Below are positions 29,597 to 45,336 of a stretch of 64,000 bases of DNA, one piece after another (positions within the stretch are counted from its first letter, which is position 1; each line of letters begins with the position of its first letter). A program made the position numbers and the translations under genes. Origin of the DNA: Tardiphaga sp. (lineage in GTDB: Bacteria > Pseudomonadota > Alphaproteobacteria > Rhizobiales > Xanthobacteraceae); the NCBI RefSeq assembly GCF_028290785.1, contig NZ_JAQGJD010000227.1, positions 1-64,000 of the forward strand, written 5' to 3'. The notes under the pieces were generated by a model. It was given only the letters and a program-made list of their open reading frames with translations. It did not search any database and was not told the origin of the DNA.

Positions 29597-29611
29597 ACTA
29601 TACGGTGTAGT
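29597..29611. promoter_or_regulatory. Putative TetR-type operator, ACTATAC copy 2
   Basis: ACTATAC-G-GTGTAGT is near-palindromic and closely matches the site at 27283. It lies 19 bp before the start of the small membrane protein gene at 29630 and in the divergent gap with the exported-protein gene. Confidence 0.5.
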
Positions 29612-29629
29612 ATATTTTGGAGGATGAAA

Positions 29630-29836
29630 ATGTCAACGCTGTTGTTATTGCTGGCGAGGGAAAATCCATGGCCCGGGCTCGCGGTCGCATCGCTCAACTT
29701 GATTGTCGCTTTGTCCCTTGTCGGCATAAGCCTGCTGCTGGGCGTCACAATTTCGTTGCTCGCCTGGTTTGGCACGCTCGTCGATCGCGGGGCGGTGCCG
29801 GTCCGGCGTCGCTCAGAGCGGAGGGCCGCTCCATGA
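29630..29836 (+). CDS. Small two-helix membrane protein
   Basis: A 68-aa protein beginning MSTLLLLLARENPWPG, with a hydrophobic stretch (VASLNLIVALSLVGISLLLGVTISLLAWFG) long enough for one long or two short helices and a basic tail. A strong Shine-Dalgarno GGAGG is six bases from the ATG at 29630. Its last codons overlap the next small gene by ATGA. Function is unknown. Confidence 0.6.
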   Translation: MSTLLLLLARENPWPGLAVASLNLIVALSLVGISLLLGVTISLLAWFGTLVDRGAVPVRRRSERRAAP

Positions 29837-29991
29837 CGCCAGCCCTTCTCCTCGCCCGCGACTGCATCATCTATTGGGTCAACGTGTGGCTTGCGCCGGT
29901 TGAGGGTGCCTTCGACTTGATCGAGTCGGAGCTCGTGCGCAGAGGCGTCGAGCTTGAGGTAGCCAAACGCCCTTCCCTGCCGGCCGCCTGA
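29833..29991 (+). CDS. Very small amphipathic protein coupled to the preceding gene
   Basis: A 52-aa protein, MTPALLLARDCIIYWVNVWL..., starting in an ATGA overlap with the 68-aa gene, which implies translational coupling. The N-terminal half is hydrophobic and the C-terminal half charged. The long ORF 29617-29991 in the track shares this frame, but its first part is the alternative frame of the 68-aa gene. Confidence 0.5.
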   Translation: MTPALLLARDCIIYWVNVWLAPVEGAFDLIESELVRRGVELEVAKRPSLPAA

Positions 29992-30113
29992 CCCGGTTTC
30001 AACCGGTCGCGGCGACGGCACTTCGCTGCGCCGCGAGCACAGTCCCGGCCAGTACAGCCTCGTGCCAAACCAGGTCGCCGGTCATGTTTAACCAGAACCA
30101 CAGGATCTACCCC

Positions 30114-30707
30114 ATGCCCAGGAAACGGTTGTTTGCCCTCATCGTTTGGTCCGCTGCCCTCGCCAGCACGGGAGCGATGGCCGACGTCCCGCCGGCCCCT
30201 GTCGATGCTGAACGGCCGCGCGCGGCCGCACCCGGCGATGTCGATGAAGCAGCGAAGCGCCGTGTGCTCGAGCAATTCCGCACCGTCCGGGTACCGCTCG
30301 GTCAGGCGATGGCAACTGCGGAACGTCTGCATGAAGGTTCAAGGGCGGCAGACATCAGCTTCGAGGTATCGAGCCAGGCCGTCTATCGCGTGCGCACGAT
30401 CAAGAAAGAGCGGGTCTGGGAAAACGTCATAGATGCGAACACCGGAATCGTATCGCAGGCGGAGATCGCATCATCGCTGAAAGAGCTTGATCGAGAAGAT
30501 CTCGCCAACATCGTCGCCCTGAAGTGGATCAAACAGGAGCTGTCGGATGCGGTGCGGGTCGCTGAGAAAGCCGCGGAGGGAAACGCGCTCGCCGGTGGGC
30601 TCGTGAAGCAGAATGGCAAACTTAACTTCGTGGTCATCGTGGCCAGTGGCGGTCACTTGAAGGAAGTGATGCTCGAGCCGCCCAAGGTCGGAGCACTGCA
30701 GCGATGA
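30114..30707 (+). CDS. Exported PepSY-like protein
   Basis: A 197-aa protein with a signal peptide (MPRKRLFALIVWSAALASTG, cleavage near AMADVPPAP). The first mature half has a PepSY-like pattern (PLGQAMATAERLHEGSRAADISFEVSSQAVYRVRTIKKERVWENVIDANTG). PepSY domains are thought to bind or inhibit in the periplasm. The start at 30114 has AGGA eight bases upstream. A short GAAGGCC/GGCCTTC inverted repeat follows the gene. Confidence 0.68.
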   Translation: MPRKRLFALIVWSAALASTGAMADVPPAPVDAERPRAAAPGDVDEAAKRRVLEQFRTVRVPLGQAMATAERLHEGSRAADISFEVSSQAVYRVRTIKKERVWENVIDANTGIVSQAEIASSLKELDREDLANIVALKWIKQELSDAVRVAEKAAEGNALAGGLVKQNGKLNFVVIVASGGHLKEVMLEPPKVGALQR

Positions 30708-30792
30708 AGAAGGCCTTCCGCCCAGCATCCAACGTCGGCCTTCATCGCACCTGGTAGGCGCCAATCGAAACGCGATGAGGAGATCTTGATGG

Positions 30793-31668
30793 CTACCGAT
30801 GTCGTCGTGTGCCGCTAACAACAGGCGACGCCATCGAATCTTCAGCTTTCGCGGCAGCAGCTTCCCGATGCAGCGCTACGGCCTGCTCCGCAGCCGCCAC
30901 CGCTCGGCCGTAACGGAACCAGGGAATCCGCGGCCAGAGATGATGCACCAGATGATAGTTTTGGTTCAGCATCAGGACCTGGGGCAGCCTGCCGCGAAAC
31001 ATCCGCGTACTTTCTAGCGGGTGCGTGGATGTGTGCGGATAATGCACCGCCCATGCGCCCGACAATTCAAGCAGCGCGCCGGAAATCAGCGCGGGTCCGA
31101 TCCAGCCCCACAGCAGGAATTCGATGCGTCCCGTCGAGACGCATGCAGCGATCACCGATATCTGTAGCGCGACCGTCGCCAGATGTTCCAATAGTTGTCG
31201 GCGCCTGCCCGCCCACAACCCCCTGCGCAACATGAAGTGATTGTCGTGCAGAAGCCGTACCACCGTCCACGGCGGCAGCAGCCAACGCGGCCGGCGTCCG
31301 ATGACGAAGTCGGGATCGCGCTCGGCGTCGTTGGTGAAGGCGTGATGCTGCAGGTGGATGACGCGGAAAAGCGGAAACGACAGGCCTTCGATCGCCACCG
31401 AAATGCGCCCCATCCAGGCATTGATACGGCGGTCCGGATGCGCGTTGCCGTGCACGGCCTCGTGGCCGACGGTGTAAAAACAATACAGACATAGGAACGC
31501 CACGGCGCCGGCGGCATAGCGCGAGATCGCGCCGTTCCAGAACAGCAGCGCGGACGCTGTAAGGACCGTCAGGTCGATGGCGAACACCCATACGGTGGGA
31601 TTGCCGACCAGTCGTTCCGGTAGCTGGATCAGCGAGCGATCGATCTGAACATTCGAGATGCGCGCCAT
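30793..31668 (-). CDS. Membrane fatty-acid desaturase / hydroxylase
   Basis: A 291-aa integral membrane di-iron enzyme from MARISNVQIDRS, with GGAGG just upstream of the ATG. All three histidine boxes are present: HEAVH (His69-His73), HLQHH (105-109) and HLVHH (239-243). The third box (NQNYHLVHHLWPRIPW) is like that of carotenoid ketolase/hydroxylase-type and acyl desaturases. The gene is divergent from the polyketide synthase and shares its operator region, so it probably tailors the polyketide chain. The 376-aa ORF in the track runs back through the operators and is not credible at its N-terminus. Confidence 0.87.
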   Translation of the reverse strand: MARISNVQIDRSLIQLPERLVGNPTVWVFAIDLTVLTASALLFWNGAISRYAAGAVAFLCLYCFYTVGHEAVHGNAHPDRRINAWMGRISVAIEGLSFPLFRVIHLQHHAFTNDAERDPDFVIGRRPRWLLPPWTVVRLLHDNHFMLRRGLWAGRRRQLLEHLATVALQISVIAACVSTGRIEFLLWGWIGPALISGALLELSGAWAVHYPHTSTHPLESTRMFRGRLPQVLMLNQNYHLVHHLWPRIPWFRYGRAVAAAEQAVALHREAAAAKAEDSMASPVVSGTRRHR

Positions 31669-31731
31669 CTGGCGCCTCCGCGTGGTCCGCGTGTGTGTAT
31701 CCTGCGCGTATCGACACATCGAAAAAAGCAA

Positions 31732-31752
31732 AATGCACTTATTGGTTGTATT
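31732..31752 (+). promoter_or_regulatory. Cluster operator, site 1
   Basis: AATGCACTT-N6-TGTATT, a 21-bp near-palindrome matching WATRCACTT-N6-TGYATW. It lies 64 bp from the desaturase start and 128 bp from the PKS start, in the divergent promoter. The right half (TTGTAT) could overlap a -35 element for the PKS direction. Confidence 0.75.
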
Positions 31753-31769
31753 ATCTTTACATTGCCCTT

Positions 31770-31790
31770 TTTCCATGTGTAAAGTGCACT
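31770..31790 (-). promoter_or_regulatory. Cluster operator, weaker inverted copy
   Basis: On the minus strand this reads AGTGCACTT-N6-TGGAAA, keeping the CACTT core and TG at the right spacing but with poor outer arms. A second, weaker site beside site 1 would fit control of two divergent promoters. Confidence 0.4.
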
Positions 31791-31819
31791 GTGTCGAATT
31801 GAACAGCCCACTGAAATCG

Positions 31820-31841
31820 GCGGCAGGCACGTGCCTGCCGC
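31820..31841. repeat. 22-bp perfect palindrome in the PKS leader
   Basis: GCGGCAGGCAC followed directly by its exact reverse complement GTGCCTGCCGC, with no spacer. It lies 39 bp before the PKS start codon. It could be a dimeric protein site or part of an mRNA hairpin near the ribosome site. Confidence 0.7.
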
Positions 31842-31880
31842 AGCAGCCTTCCGTTGTCGCCCGCGTAAAGGGAGCAGCTT

Positions 31881-39575
<7,695 letters not shown>

Positions 39576-39599
39576 GCCCACCAAAGGGAAGAACGATCG

Positions 39600-40625
39600 G
39601 TGACAGCTATCTTCGTCACGGGCGCCACGGGCGTCGTCGGCCAGGCTCTGATTGCGCGCCTTCCGTGGGCGCAATTGTATTGCCTGGTTCGGCGAACCCC
39701 AGTGAGCGGACGGAACATCCAGCCGATCGCCGGCGACATCTCGCTTCCGCGTCTGGGTCTGACGCGCAGCGAATATGTCGAACTGGCGGGTCGGATCAAT
39801 CTGGTCGTCCATGCCGCGGCGATCACCGACTTCGAACAGCCGCAGGACACGATCAATCAGACTAATGTCGAGGGCACCCAAAACATCATCGAACTAGCCT
39901 GCACCGCGAGCGTGCCGCTGTATTACATCGGCACCGCCTTCAGTGAGACCAGGACCAGCATCGGCGGCTTTGACGCCAACAGCTATGAAATTTCAAAACG
40001 TGCGGCGGAACAGGTTGTTCGATCGAGCGGCGTGCCGCACGTGATCCTGCGCCCGTCCGTCGTGGTGGGAGATTCTCGCACGGGCGCGATCAGCCGCTTT
40101 CAGGGCTTTCATCTGGTGATGGGCCTGCTGCTGCGAGGACTGCTGCCGATGGCCCCGGCAGCGCCGTCGTCCTATATCGACTTCGTGCCGCAGGATCTGG
40201 TCGCCCGCATCATCGCCGGATTGATCGAGCGCGGCGACACTCATGGCGAGCACTGGCTGACGCTCGGTGATAGCGCCATCACACTGCAACAGCTCGTGGA
40301 GTGGTGCCTCGAACACGCGACGCGCCTGACAGGGCGAACAGTCGCCAGGCCGCGGGCGTTCAGTCCCGACGCCTTCGAACGTTTGATCCGCCCGGTGTTC
40401 CTGCCGGCTCTGCCTCCGCATCTGCGGCAGCTATTCGACCGGGCCCTGCACATGGCGCGATACTTCAACATCGACCAGGCATTTCCCAGTTCGGTGCCGC
40501 GCCTCTGTGCCGAGCTGAACATCGAGAAGCTGCCGCAGCCCCAACCGACCCTGGCGCGCAACATCGAGTATTGGGCGAGACGGAACGATTTCGGTGGCGA
40601 AGTCGCGCAAGCCCTGCCCGCCTGA
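39600..40625 (+). CDS. Stand-alone thioester reductase (NAD-binding-4 / male-sterility family)
   Basis: A 341-aa extended SDR with the N-terminal cofactor motif VTGATGVVGQAL and the catalytic Tyr/Lys pair in YEISKRAAEQ. Like the terminal reductase domains of NRPS/PKS and the fatty acyl-CoA reductases, it should cleave an acyl thioester with NADPH to an aldehyde, or on to an alcohol. It is 24 bp after the PKS stop, and the GTG start has AAAGGGAAG upstream. Since the PKS lacks a releasing domain, this is the natural candidate for chain release. A plain dehydratase/epimerase-type SDR is a less likely alternative. Confidence 0.82.
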   Translation: MTAIFVTGATGVVGQALIARLPWAQLYCLVRRTPVSGRNIQPIAGDISLPRLGLTRSEYVELAGRINLVVHAAAITDFEQPQDTINQTNVEGTQNIIELACTASVPLYYIGTAFSETRTSIGGFDANSYEISKRAAEQVVRSSGVPHVILRPSVVVGDSRTGAISRFQGFHLVMGLLLRGLLPMAPAAPSSYIDFVPQDLVARIIAGLIERGDTHGEHWLTLGDSAITLQQLVEWCLEHATRLTGRTVARPRAFSPDAFERLIRPVFLPALPPHLRQLFDRALHMARYFNIDQAFPSSVPRLCAELNIEKLPQPQPTLARNIEYWARRNDFGGEVAQALPA

Positions 40626-40628
40626 CGG

Positions 40629-41945
40629 ATGCAAATCATGATCGACAGCGGCGACGTCGTGAAACTTTACAGGCAGCACGTCAACAGCGGGATGGCCAGA
40701 CTCGCCGGGCTGGTCGGCATGGCCACGGAAACGCGAGCGTCGGGAAGCCTGGTCTACGACGAGAACGATCGCGCCTATCTCGATTGCGGCGGCTATGGCG
40801 TATTCATTGCCGGCCATTGCCACCCGACAATCGTCAGCGCGGTTCGCGCCCAGCTCGAGCGCCACCCGCTCGGCACCCGCAGCATGCTGAGCCGCGAACT
40901 GGCTTCCGCCGCGTCCACCCTGGCAGCGGTGGCGCCGGGCGAGTTGCGCTACGTCTGCTTCGCCAATTCCGGCGCCGAGGCCAGCGAGATCGGCGTCAAG
41001 ATCGCCCGGCTCAACGGCAAGTCCACATTGATCTCGATGCATGGTGGCTTCCATGGCAAGACTCTCGGCGCACTGAGCATCAGCGGCCGGCCGCGATACC
41101 GGATACCATTCGAGCCGCTGTTGCCCGGCGTCGAACACGTCGCATTCGGCAGCGCCGAACTCGTCGATGCCGCGGTCGCACGTCATGGCGACGCTTGCTG
41201 TGTGATCGTCGAGCCGGTGCAGGGCGAGGCCGGCGTCATCATCCCGCCGCACGGCTACCTGCGCGATGTGCAAGCGATCTGCCGGCGCCATGGTGCCATG
41301 CTCATGCTCGATGAAATCCAGACCGGGCTGGGGCGGCTGGGCACGTGGTGGGGCGCCGATCGCGAAGGGATCACGCCAGACGTGATGCTGGTCGGCAAAG
41401 GCTTGAGCGGCGGCTGCGTGCCGGTCGCGGCAGCAGTCGTCACGCCACGGGCGTTCGAGGCGCTGAACCGCGATCCGTTGCTGCACACCTCGACCTTTGC
41501 CGGAAGTCCGCTGGCAACCAGCGCCGCGCGGGCTGCCATCGAAGTTATCCGCGACGAAGATTTGGTCGGGCGCGCGGAATCCATCGGCGCGCGCCTGCTG
41601 GGTTCGATCCGTACGATCATCCAGGAGAGTTGCCCCGATCTGGTCGTGGGCGTTCGCGGCATGGGATTGCTGATCGGCATCGAATTCGCCGCAGATCATA
41701 TCGCCGGCGATTTTATCCTCGAACTCATTCAGCTTCGAATTGTCGTATCGACTTCTCTCAACGCGCCGCGGGTGGTCCGTTTCACACCGCCGGCGGTGCT
41801 CAGCGAGAAGGAGATCGATTGGTTGCTCGGCGCGATCCGCGAGGCCGCCGTCACCATCCGCAGCCGCCATGCCCCGGCTTCCAGGACGGGCATCGAACGT
41901 TTCCGCCACAGCATGCTTTGCGTCCACAACGGGCGCCCGGCCTGA
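40629..41945 (+). CDS. Class III (omega) aminotransferase
   Basis: A 438-aa PLP enzyme. It shows GHCHPTIVSAVRAQL, the PLP-phosphate and ring contacts (NSGAEASEIGVK, MHGGFHGKTLGAL), the Asp in LMLDEIQTGLGR, and the Schiff-base Lys in LVGKGLSGG. This family includes putrescine- and other omega-transaminases that aminate terminal aldehydes. It follows the thioester reductase with a 3-bp gap, so a reductive-release plus amination sequence giving a primary amine is the simplest reading. The start may be 40629 or 40638. Confidence 0.9.
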   Translation: MQIMIDSGDVVKLYRQHVNSGMARLAGLVGMATETRASGSLVYDENDRAYLDCGGYGVFIAGHCHPTIVSAVRAQLERHPLGTRSMLSRELASAASTLAAVAPGELRYVCFANSGAEASEIGVKIARLNGKSTLISMHGGFHGKTLGALSISGRPRYRIPFEPLLPGVEHVAFGSAELVDAAVARHGDACCVIVEPVQGEAGVIIPPHGYLRDVQAICRRHGAMLMLDEIQTGLGRLGTWWGADREGITPDVMLVGKGLSGGCVPVAAAVVTPRAFEALNRDPLLHTSTFAGSPLATSAARAAIEVIRDEDLVGRAESIGARLLGSIRTIIQESCPDLVVGVRGMGLLIGIEFAADHIAGDFILELIQLRIVVSTSLNAPRVVRFTPPAVLSEKEIDWLLGAIREAAVTIRSRHAPASRTGIERFRHSMLCVHNGRPA

Positions 41946-41960
41946 ACGAGGGAGAGCGAC

Positions 41961-42422
41961 GTGCGACAGGTCGATGTGCTCGGCAAGGTGGCAGGTCTTA
42001 CCTGCGCGGAGATCTACGCCAGGTTGGCCGATTTTGCGATCTATCCAAAATACAGTCCGGCGGTGCGCTCGGTTGTTGTCAGTGCGGGTGATGACGGCCG
42101 CTTCTACAGCGAATGGGAAGTCAGCTTTCGCGAGGGCATCCTGCGCTGGAAGGAAGAGGACATCTTCATGCCCGCCGCTTACCGCTTACGGTTTTCGCAG
42201 ATCGAGGGCGACATCGAATCCTTCGATGGCGAATGGTCGGTCGTGGCCGACGGCCCCGGCGGATGTCTGGTCCGCTTCTCGTGCGCCTTCGACATGGGCA
42301 TCCCCGGCCTCAACGACATCCTCGAGCCGATTGCCGAGCAGGCGCTGCGCGACAATGCCCGATCGATCATCAAGGGATTGGTTCCGCCGGTCGAATTCAT
42401 TTCGGCCGAAGACGCGGCCTGA
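41961..42422 (+). CDS. SRPBCC-fold protein (polyketide cyclase/dehydrase type)
   Basis: A 153-aa protein whose pattern matches the START/SRPBCC superfamily: an N-terminal strand with LTCAEIYARLADFAIYPKYSP, antiparallel strands (FYSEWEVSFREGILRWKEED) and a long C-terminal helix (LNDILEPIAEQALRDNARSIIKGL). Members include aromatase/cyclases and CoQ10-binding COQ10-like proteins, both of which would suit this locus. The GTG start has GAGGGAGA upstream. It is the fourth gene of the PKS operon. Confidence 0.8.
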   Translation: MRQVDVLGKVAGLTCAEIYARLADFAIYPKYSPAVRSVVVSAGDDGRFYSEWEVSFREGILRWKEEDIFMPAAYRLRFSQIEGDIESFDGEWSVVADGPGGCLVRFSCAFDMGIPGLNDILEPIAEQALRDNARSIIKGLVPPVEFISAEDAA

Positions 42423-42434
42423 GGGAGAATCGAA

Positions 42435-43568
42435 GTGGAGTTCCTGACGCCAGAGCGCGCGACCTGCAACGAGTTCATTCCCGGCCTGGATCGGTCGCTT
42501 CAGGCGATCCCGTTCATGGAGCTCGAGAGTCCGCGCAGCGAAGCGATCCGGCTGTTTCGCGAGGCCGGCGGACCCGGCCTGCTGATCCCTCGGCAATATG
42601 CTGGCGGCGGCGCAACGCCGCTGCAGGCGGCGCGCATTCAGCGCGCCATCGGTAGCCGGTCGCCCTCGCTCGCGGTCGCCACCACCATGCACCAGTTTTC
42701 AGTGGTGACATTTGTCGAACTGGCCCGCCAGCGCAGCGGCCCCGAGACATTTCTGCTGGAAGCCATTGCCCGACAGCACCTGCTGATGGCCTCGGGCTTT
42801 GCGGAGGGCCGCAGCGGAACGGGCATTCTTGACGCCACCATGCAGGCGAAGCGGACGCCGGCCGGCTTCGTCGTCAATGGTCGCAAGAAGCCGTGCAGCC
42901 TGTCGCGTTCGATGGACCTGCTGACCGCCAGCGTGATGGTCGAGCCCGACCCTGCCGCCAACACAGACGCTGCCTTCGCAGTGCTGTTGATACCAGCGAA
43001 GTCGGACGGCATCGAACGGCAGCCATTCTGGAAAAATCACATCCTGGGCGGCGCCGAAAGCGACGAAGTGATCCTGACCAACGTCACCGTGCCCGAGCAA
43101 CTAGCCTGGGTTACCGAGCGATCCGGCGAAATGGATCCGATCCAGATCTGCGGCTTCATCTGGTTCGAACTGCTGATCACGGCATCCTATCTCGGCATCG
43201 CCAGCGCGCTGGCCGAGCGTGCCATCGCCGCCCAGCGCGGCCATCATGCCGACCGATCATTGCTCGGCATCGAGCTCGATGGGGCGATGACGGCGCTGGA
43301 AGGCGTCGCCTGCCACATGATGGCGGGACAGATCGGCGCCGACCTGCTCGGCCGCATGCTGCTGGTGCGCTACGCGGCCGAGCGCGCCATCGAGCGCGCC
43401 ACCGACCTCGCTGTGGCGCTGCTTGGCGGCATCGCCTTCATCCAGTCGGCCGAAGTCAGCTATCTGCTCGCGGCGTCCCGGGGGCTTTCATTTCATCCGC
43501 CCTCGCGCGGCAGCATGTCGGAGGCGCTGGCGGCACACCTCGCCGGCGAGGCACTGCGGCTGCCGTAG
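42435..43568 (+). CDS. Acyl-CoA-dehydrogenase-like flavoprotein
   Basis: A 377-aa protein with the overall acyl-CoA dehydrogenase order: a helical N-domain (PGLLIPRQYAGGGATPLQAARIQRAIG), a central beta domain (GFVVNGRKKPCSLSRSMDLLTASVMV) and a C-terminal helical bundle. The usual C-terminal catalytic motif around YEGT is not visible; the matching region reads FHPPSRGSMSEAL. It may therefore not be a true dehydrogenase, and flavin-dependent hydroxylation or a non-catalytic role is possible. The GTG start is 12 bp after the SRPBCC gene and has GGGAGA. Confidence 0.78.
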   Translation: MEFLTPERATCNEFIPGLDRSLQAIPFMELESPRSEAIRLFREAGGPGLLIPRQYAGGGATPLQAARIQRAIGSRSPSLAVATTMHQFSVVTFVELARQRSGPETFLLEAIARQHLLMASGFAEGRSGTGILDATMQAKRTPAGFVVNGRKKPCSLSRSMDLLTASVMVEPDPAANTDAAFAVLLIPAKSDGIERQPFWKNHILGGAESDEVILTNVTVPEQLAWVTERSGEMDPIQICGFIWFELLITASYLGIASALAERAIAAQRGHHADRSLLGIELDGAMTALEGVACHMMAGQIGADLLGRMLLVRYAAERAIERATDLAVALLGGIAFIQSAEVSYLLAASRGLSFHPPSRGSMSEALAAHLAGEALRLP

Positions 43569-43611
43569 TGGGCGATCGATCATTCGGAGCGTCTTATCGC
43601 AGGAGGTTGCA

Positions 43612-44436
43612 ATGGGTCTTCACGGAAAGCGTGTCCTGATCACCGGGGCCGCGGGCGGATTGGGATCGGCCACCATGGCCGCGCTGACGGCTAGCGGCTG
43701 CAGCGTCATCGGCATCGACAGGACACCCGGCGTCGGCGCCGCTGCAGACCGCGTCATCGTCGCCGATCTCAGGAACCCGTCGGAAGTCAGCGACGCCGTC
43801 GCGGAGGCGGTCGGACGGCTCGGCGGCCTGGATATTCTCATCAACAACGCCGCGGTGCTCGACTTGCAGGATCCCGGCGCGGCACCGGTGAACGACAGCA
43901 TCGAGCACTTCGACGTCAACCTGTTCGGTGCCTGGCGGACGACCGCCGCGGCCCTGCCCGCTTTGCTCGAAGCACGCGGCCGCGTCATCAACGTGTCGTC
44001 GCTATTTGCGGTGGTCAACGCGGTCTTCATCCCCGCCTATTCGGCTAGCAAGCGCGCGATGGTCGCCTATTCCGACGTGCTTCGCATGCAGTATGGAGAT
44101 CGTATCGGCGTCACCACGGTCTATCCCGGCTACATGGGAACACCGATCCACGACAAGATCGCGCGGCAGGGGCTGTCGGTGGCCCGGCTGGTCACTTTCA
44201 AGATCGGCGGCCGGACGCTGCTCAGCCTCGAAGAACCGCTCGACGCGGCTGCCCGCACCATGGTTCGCCTCTGCCGCGGCCGGGTGCGCCGCGATTGCGG
44301 GCTGACATTCTTCGGCTCGTTGTCGCTGCTTACGGCTCGCCATGCGCCGCGGTTCGTCGATGGGTTCATCCGCTGGCGCGTCGGCCGGCTGGTCCGCCAC
44401 GGCATCCTCAGCATTTCACTGGAGTCGAAGACCTGA
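43612..44436 (+). CDS. Short-chain dehydrogenase/reductase
   Basis: A 274-aa classical SDR with the N-terminal cofactor motif LITGAAGGLGSATM, NNAAVLD, the active Ser in VINVSSLF, and the YSASK catalytic pair. The last 70 residues are more hydrophobic and basic than usual and may associate with membrane. The start at 43612 has a very strong AGGAGG. The longer ORF in the track (43423) overlaps the flavoprotein gene and is not needed. It is the last gene of the PKS operon. Confidence 0.88.
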   Translation: MGLHGKRVLITGAAGGLGSATMAALTASGCSVIGIDRTPGVGAAADRVIVADLRNPSEVSDAVAEAVGRLGGLDILINNAAVLDLQDPGAAPVNDSIEHFDVNLFGAWRTTAAALPALLEARGRVINVSSLFAVVNAVFIPAYSASKRAMVAYSDVLRMQYGDRIGVTTVYPGYMGTPIHDKIARQGLSVARLVTFKIGGRTLLSLEEPLDAAARTMVRLCRGRVRRDCGLTFFGSLSLLTARHAPRFVDGFIRWRVGRLVRHGILSISLESKT

Positions 44437-44462
44437 CAACGCGGCCAGAATCTACGAGCTAA

Positions 44463-44483
44463 AATACACTTTATGAGTGCATT
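44463..44483 (+). promoter_or_regulatory. Cluster operator, site 2
   Basis: AATACACTT-N6-TGCATT, a full match to WATRCACTT-N6-TGYATW. It lies 84 bp before the start of the disordered-protein gene at 44567, in a 130-bp gap that also contains TTATATC as a possible -10 region. Confidence 0.75.
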
Positions 44484-44566
44484 TAAGCACGTTATATCTT
44501 GACGCGAGCATTACTGCATTGGCAGAATGCGTACGTCCAAAACCCTTGGCCAGATGGGAGGACTTC

Positions 44567-45214
44567 ATGGTGACCAACGAAGAACGCGAACAGGATCAGC
44601 AGCGCGACCGCGATGACGCACGCGCCCGAGACAGAGCCCGCCAACGCGACCGCGACCGTTCCTCGCGGCACACCCGCCGCGACTCTTCCCCGCGCAACTC
44701 CGCTCCTTCGAATTTGGGGGCGGTCGTTCGCGACGTTGATCGACTGGCGTATTCGCTGACTCGCGCCGGCGCTCGCGCCTATTTCGGCACTGTCGGCGCG
44801 CTTGGCGATCTGGTCGTCAACCTCGCCGACTCCCTCTATTCATCGCCCCACGGTATCGACGACCGGGATCGCTCCCGGAGTCACGACAGGGATCGGGACA
44901 GCGACGCCGACGATCACCGCGCCGATTCACGCGAGCGTAACGAGCATCGCCGTCCCCGATCATCGCGCTCCGAGCGGTCGCGCTCCCTCTCCTCCGACGT
45001 CTACGGCGATCTCAGTCAGGCGCTTCGGGATACGGCTGATGTGTTTTCGGATTCGGCGCGCGAGTTTTCGCAAACCTACGACGACGAACAGGAACGCGAC
45101 GACGACTACGAAGATCGCGTCAGCAGGGCCGAGGAAGATGCGCCGAAGCAGGAGCGGCCGCGACCGCCGCGGACCCGGCCATCGGCACCGCCCGAGCCAA
45201 AAGAAACGACCTAG
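44567..45214 (+). CDS. Arg/Asp/Ser-rich disordered protein with amphipathic helices
   Basis: A 215-aa protein starting MVTNEEREQDQQRDRDDA, with GGGAGGAC upstream. Three low-complexity segments rich in RD, RS and RE dipeptides (about residues 5-45, 100-150 and 180-215) surround two likely amphipathic helices: DVDRLAYSLTRAGARAYFGT...LVVNLADSLY and DVYGDLSQALRDTADVFSDSAREF. I do not recognise the family; the composition resembles eukaryotic SR proteins only superficially. A lipid- or granule-binding scaffold is one possibility. It heads the transcript containing the two UbiB-like kinases. The upstream start in the track (44477) lies inside the operator region. Confidence 0.7.
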   Translation: MVTNEEREQDQQRDRDDARARDRARQRDRDRSSRHTRRDSSPRNSAPSNLGAVVRDVDRLAYSLTRAGARAYFGTVGALGDLVVNLADSLYSSPHGIDDRDRSRSHDRDRDSDADDHRADSRERNEHRRPRSSRSERSRSLSSDVYGDLSQALRDTADVFSDSAREFSQTYDDEQERDDDYEDRVSRAEEDAPKQERPRPPRTRPSAPPEPKETT

Positions 45215-45336
45215 CTCGGGCGCGAGACTGGTCTGTCATGGTAGGCATCGCCCGGTCATCCGGGCGACGAATGTCTTTTGCACTTTCGCTCAGGCCGCCG
45301 GTGCCGGACGCCTGAGGCCCAGCGCAGAAATAGCCG

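Noticed and set aside
29617-29832. First 72 codons of the 124-aa ORF 29617-29991
   Set aside because: They are the alternative frame of the 68-aa membrane-protein gene, which has the better Shine-Dalgarno. Only the last 52 codons are kept as a gene.
40431-41927. 498-codon open frame antisense to the aminotransferase
   Set aside because: The sense frame is a complete class III aminotransferase; the antisense frame shows no motif.
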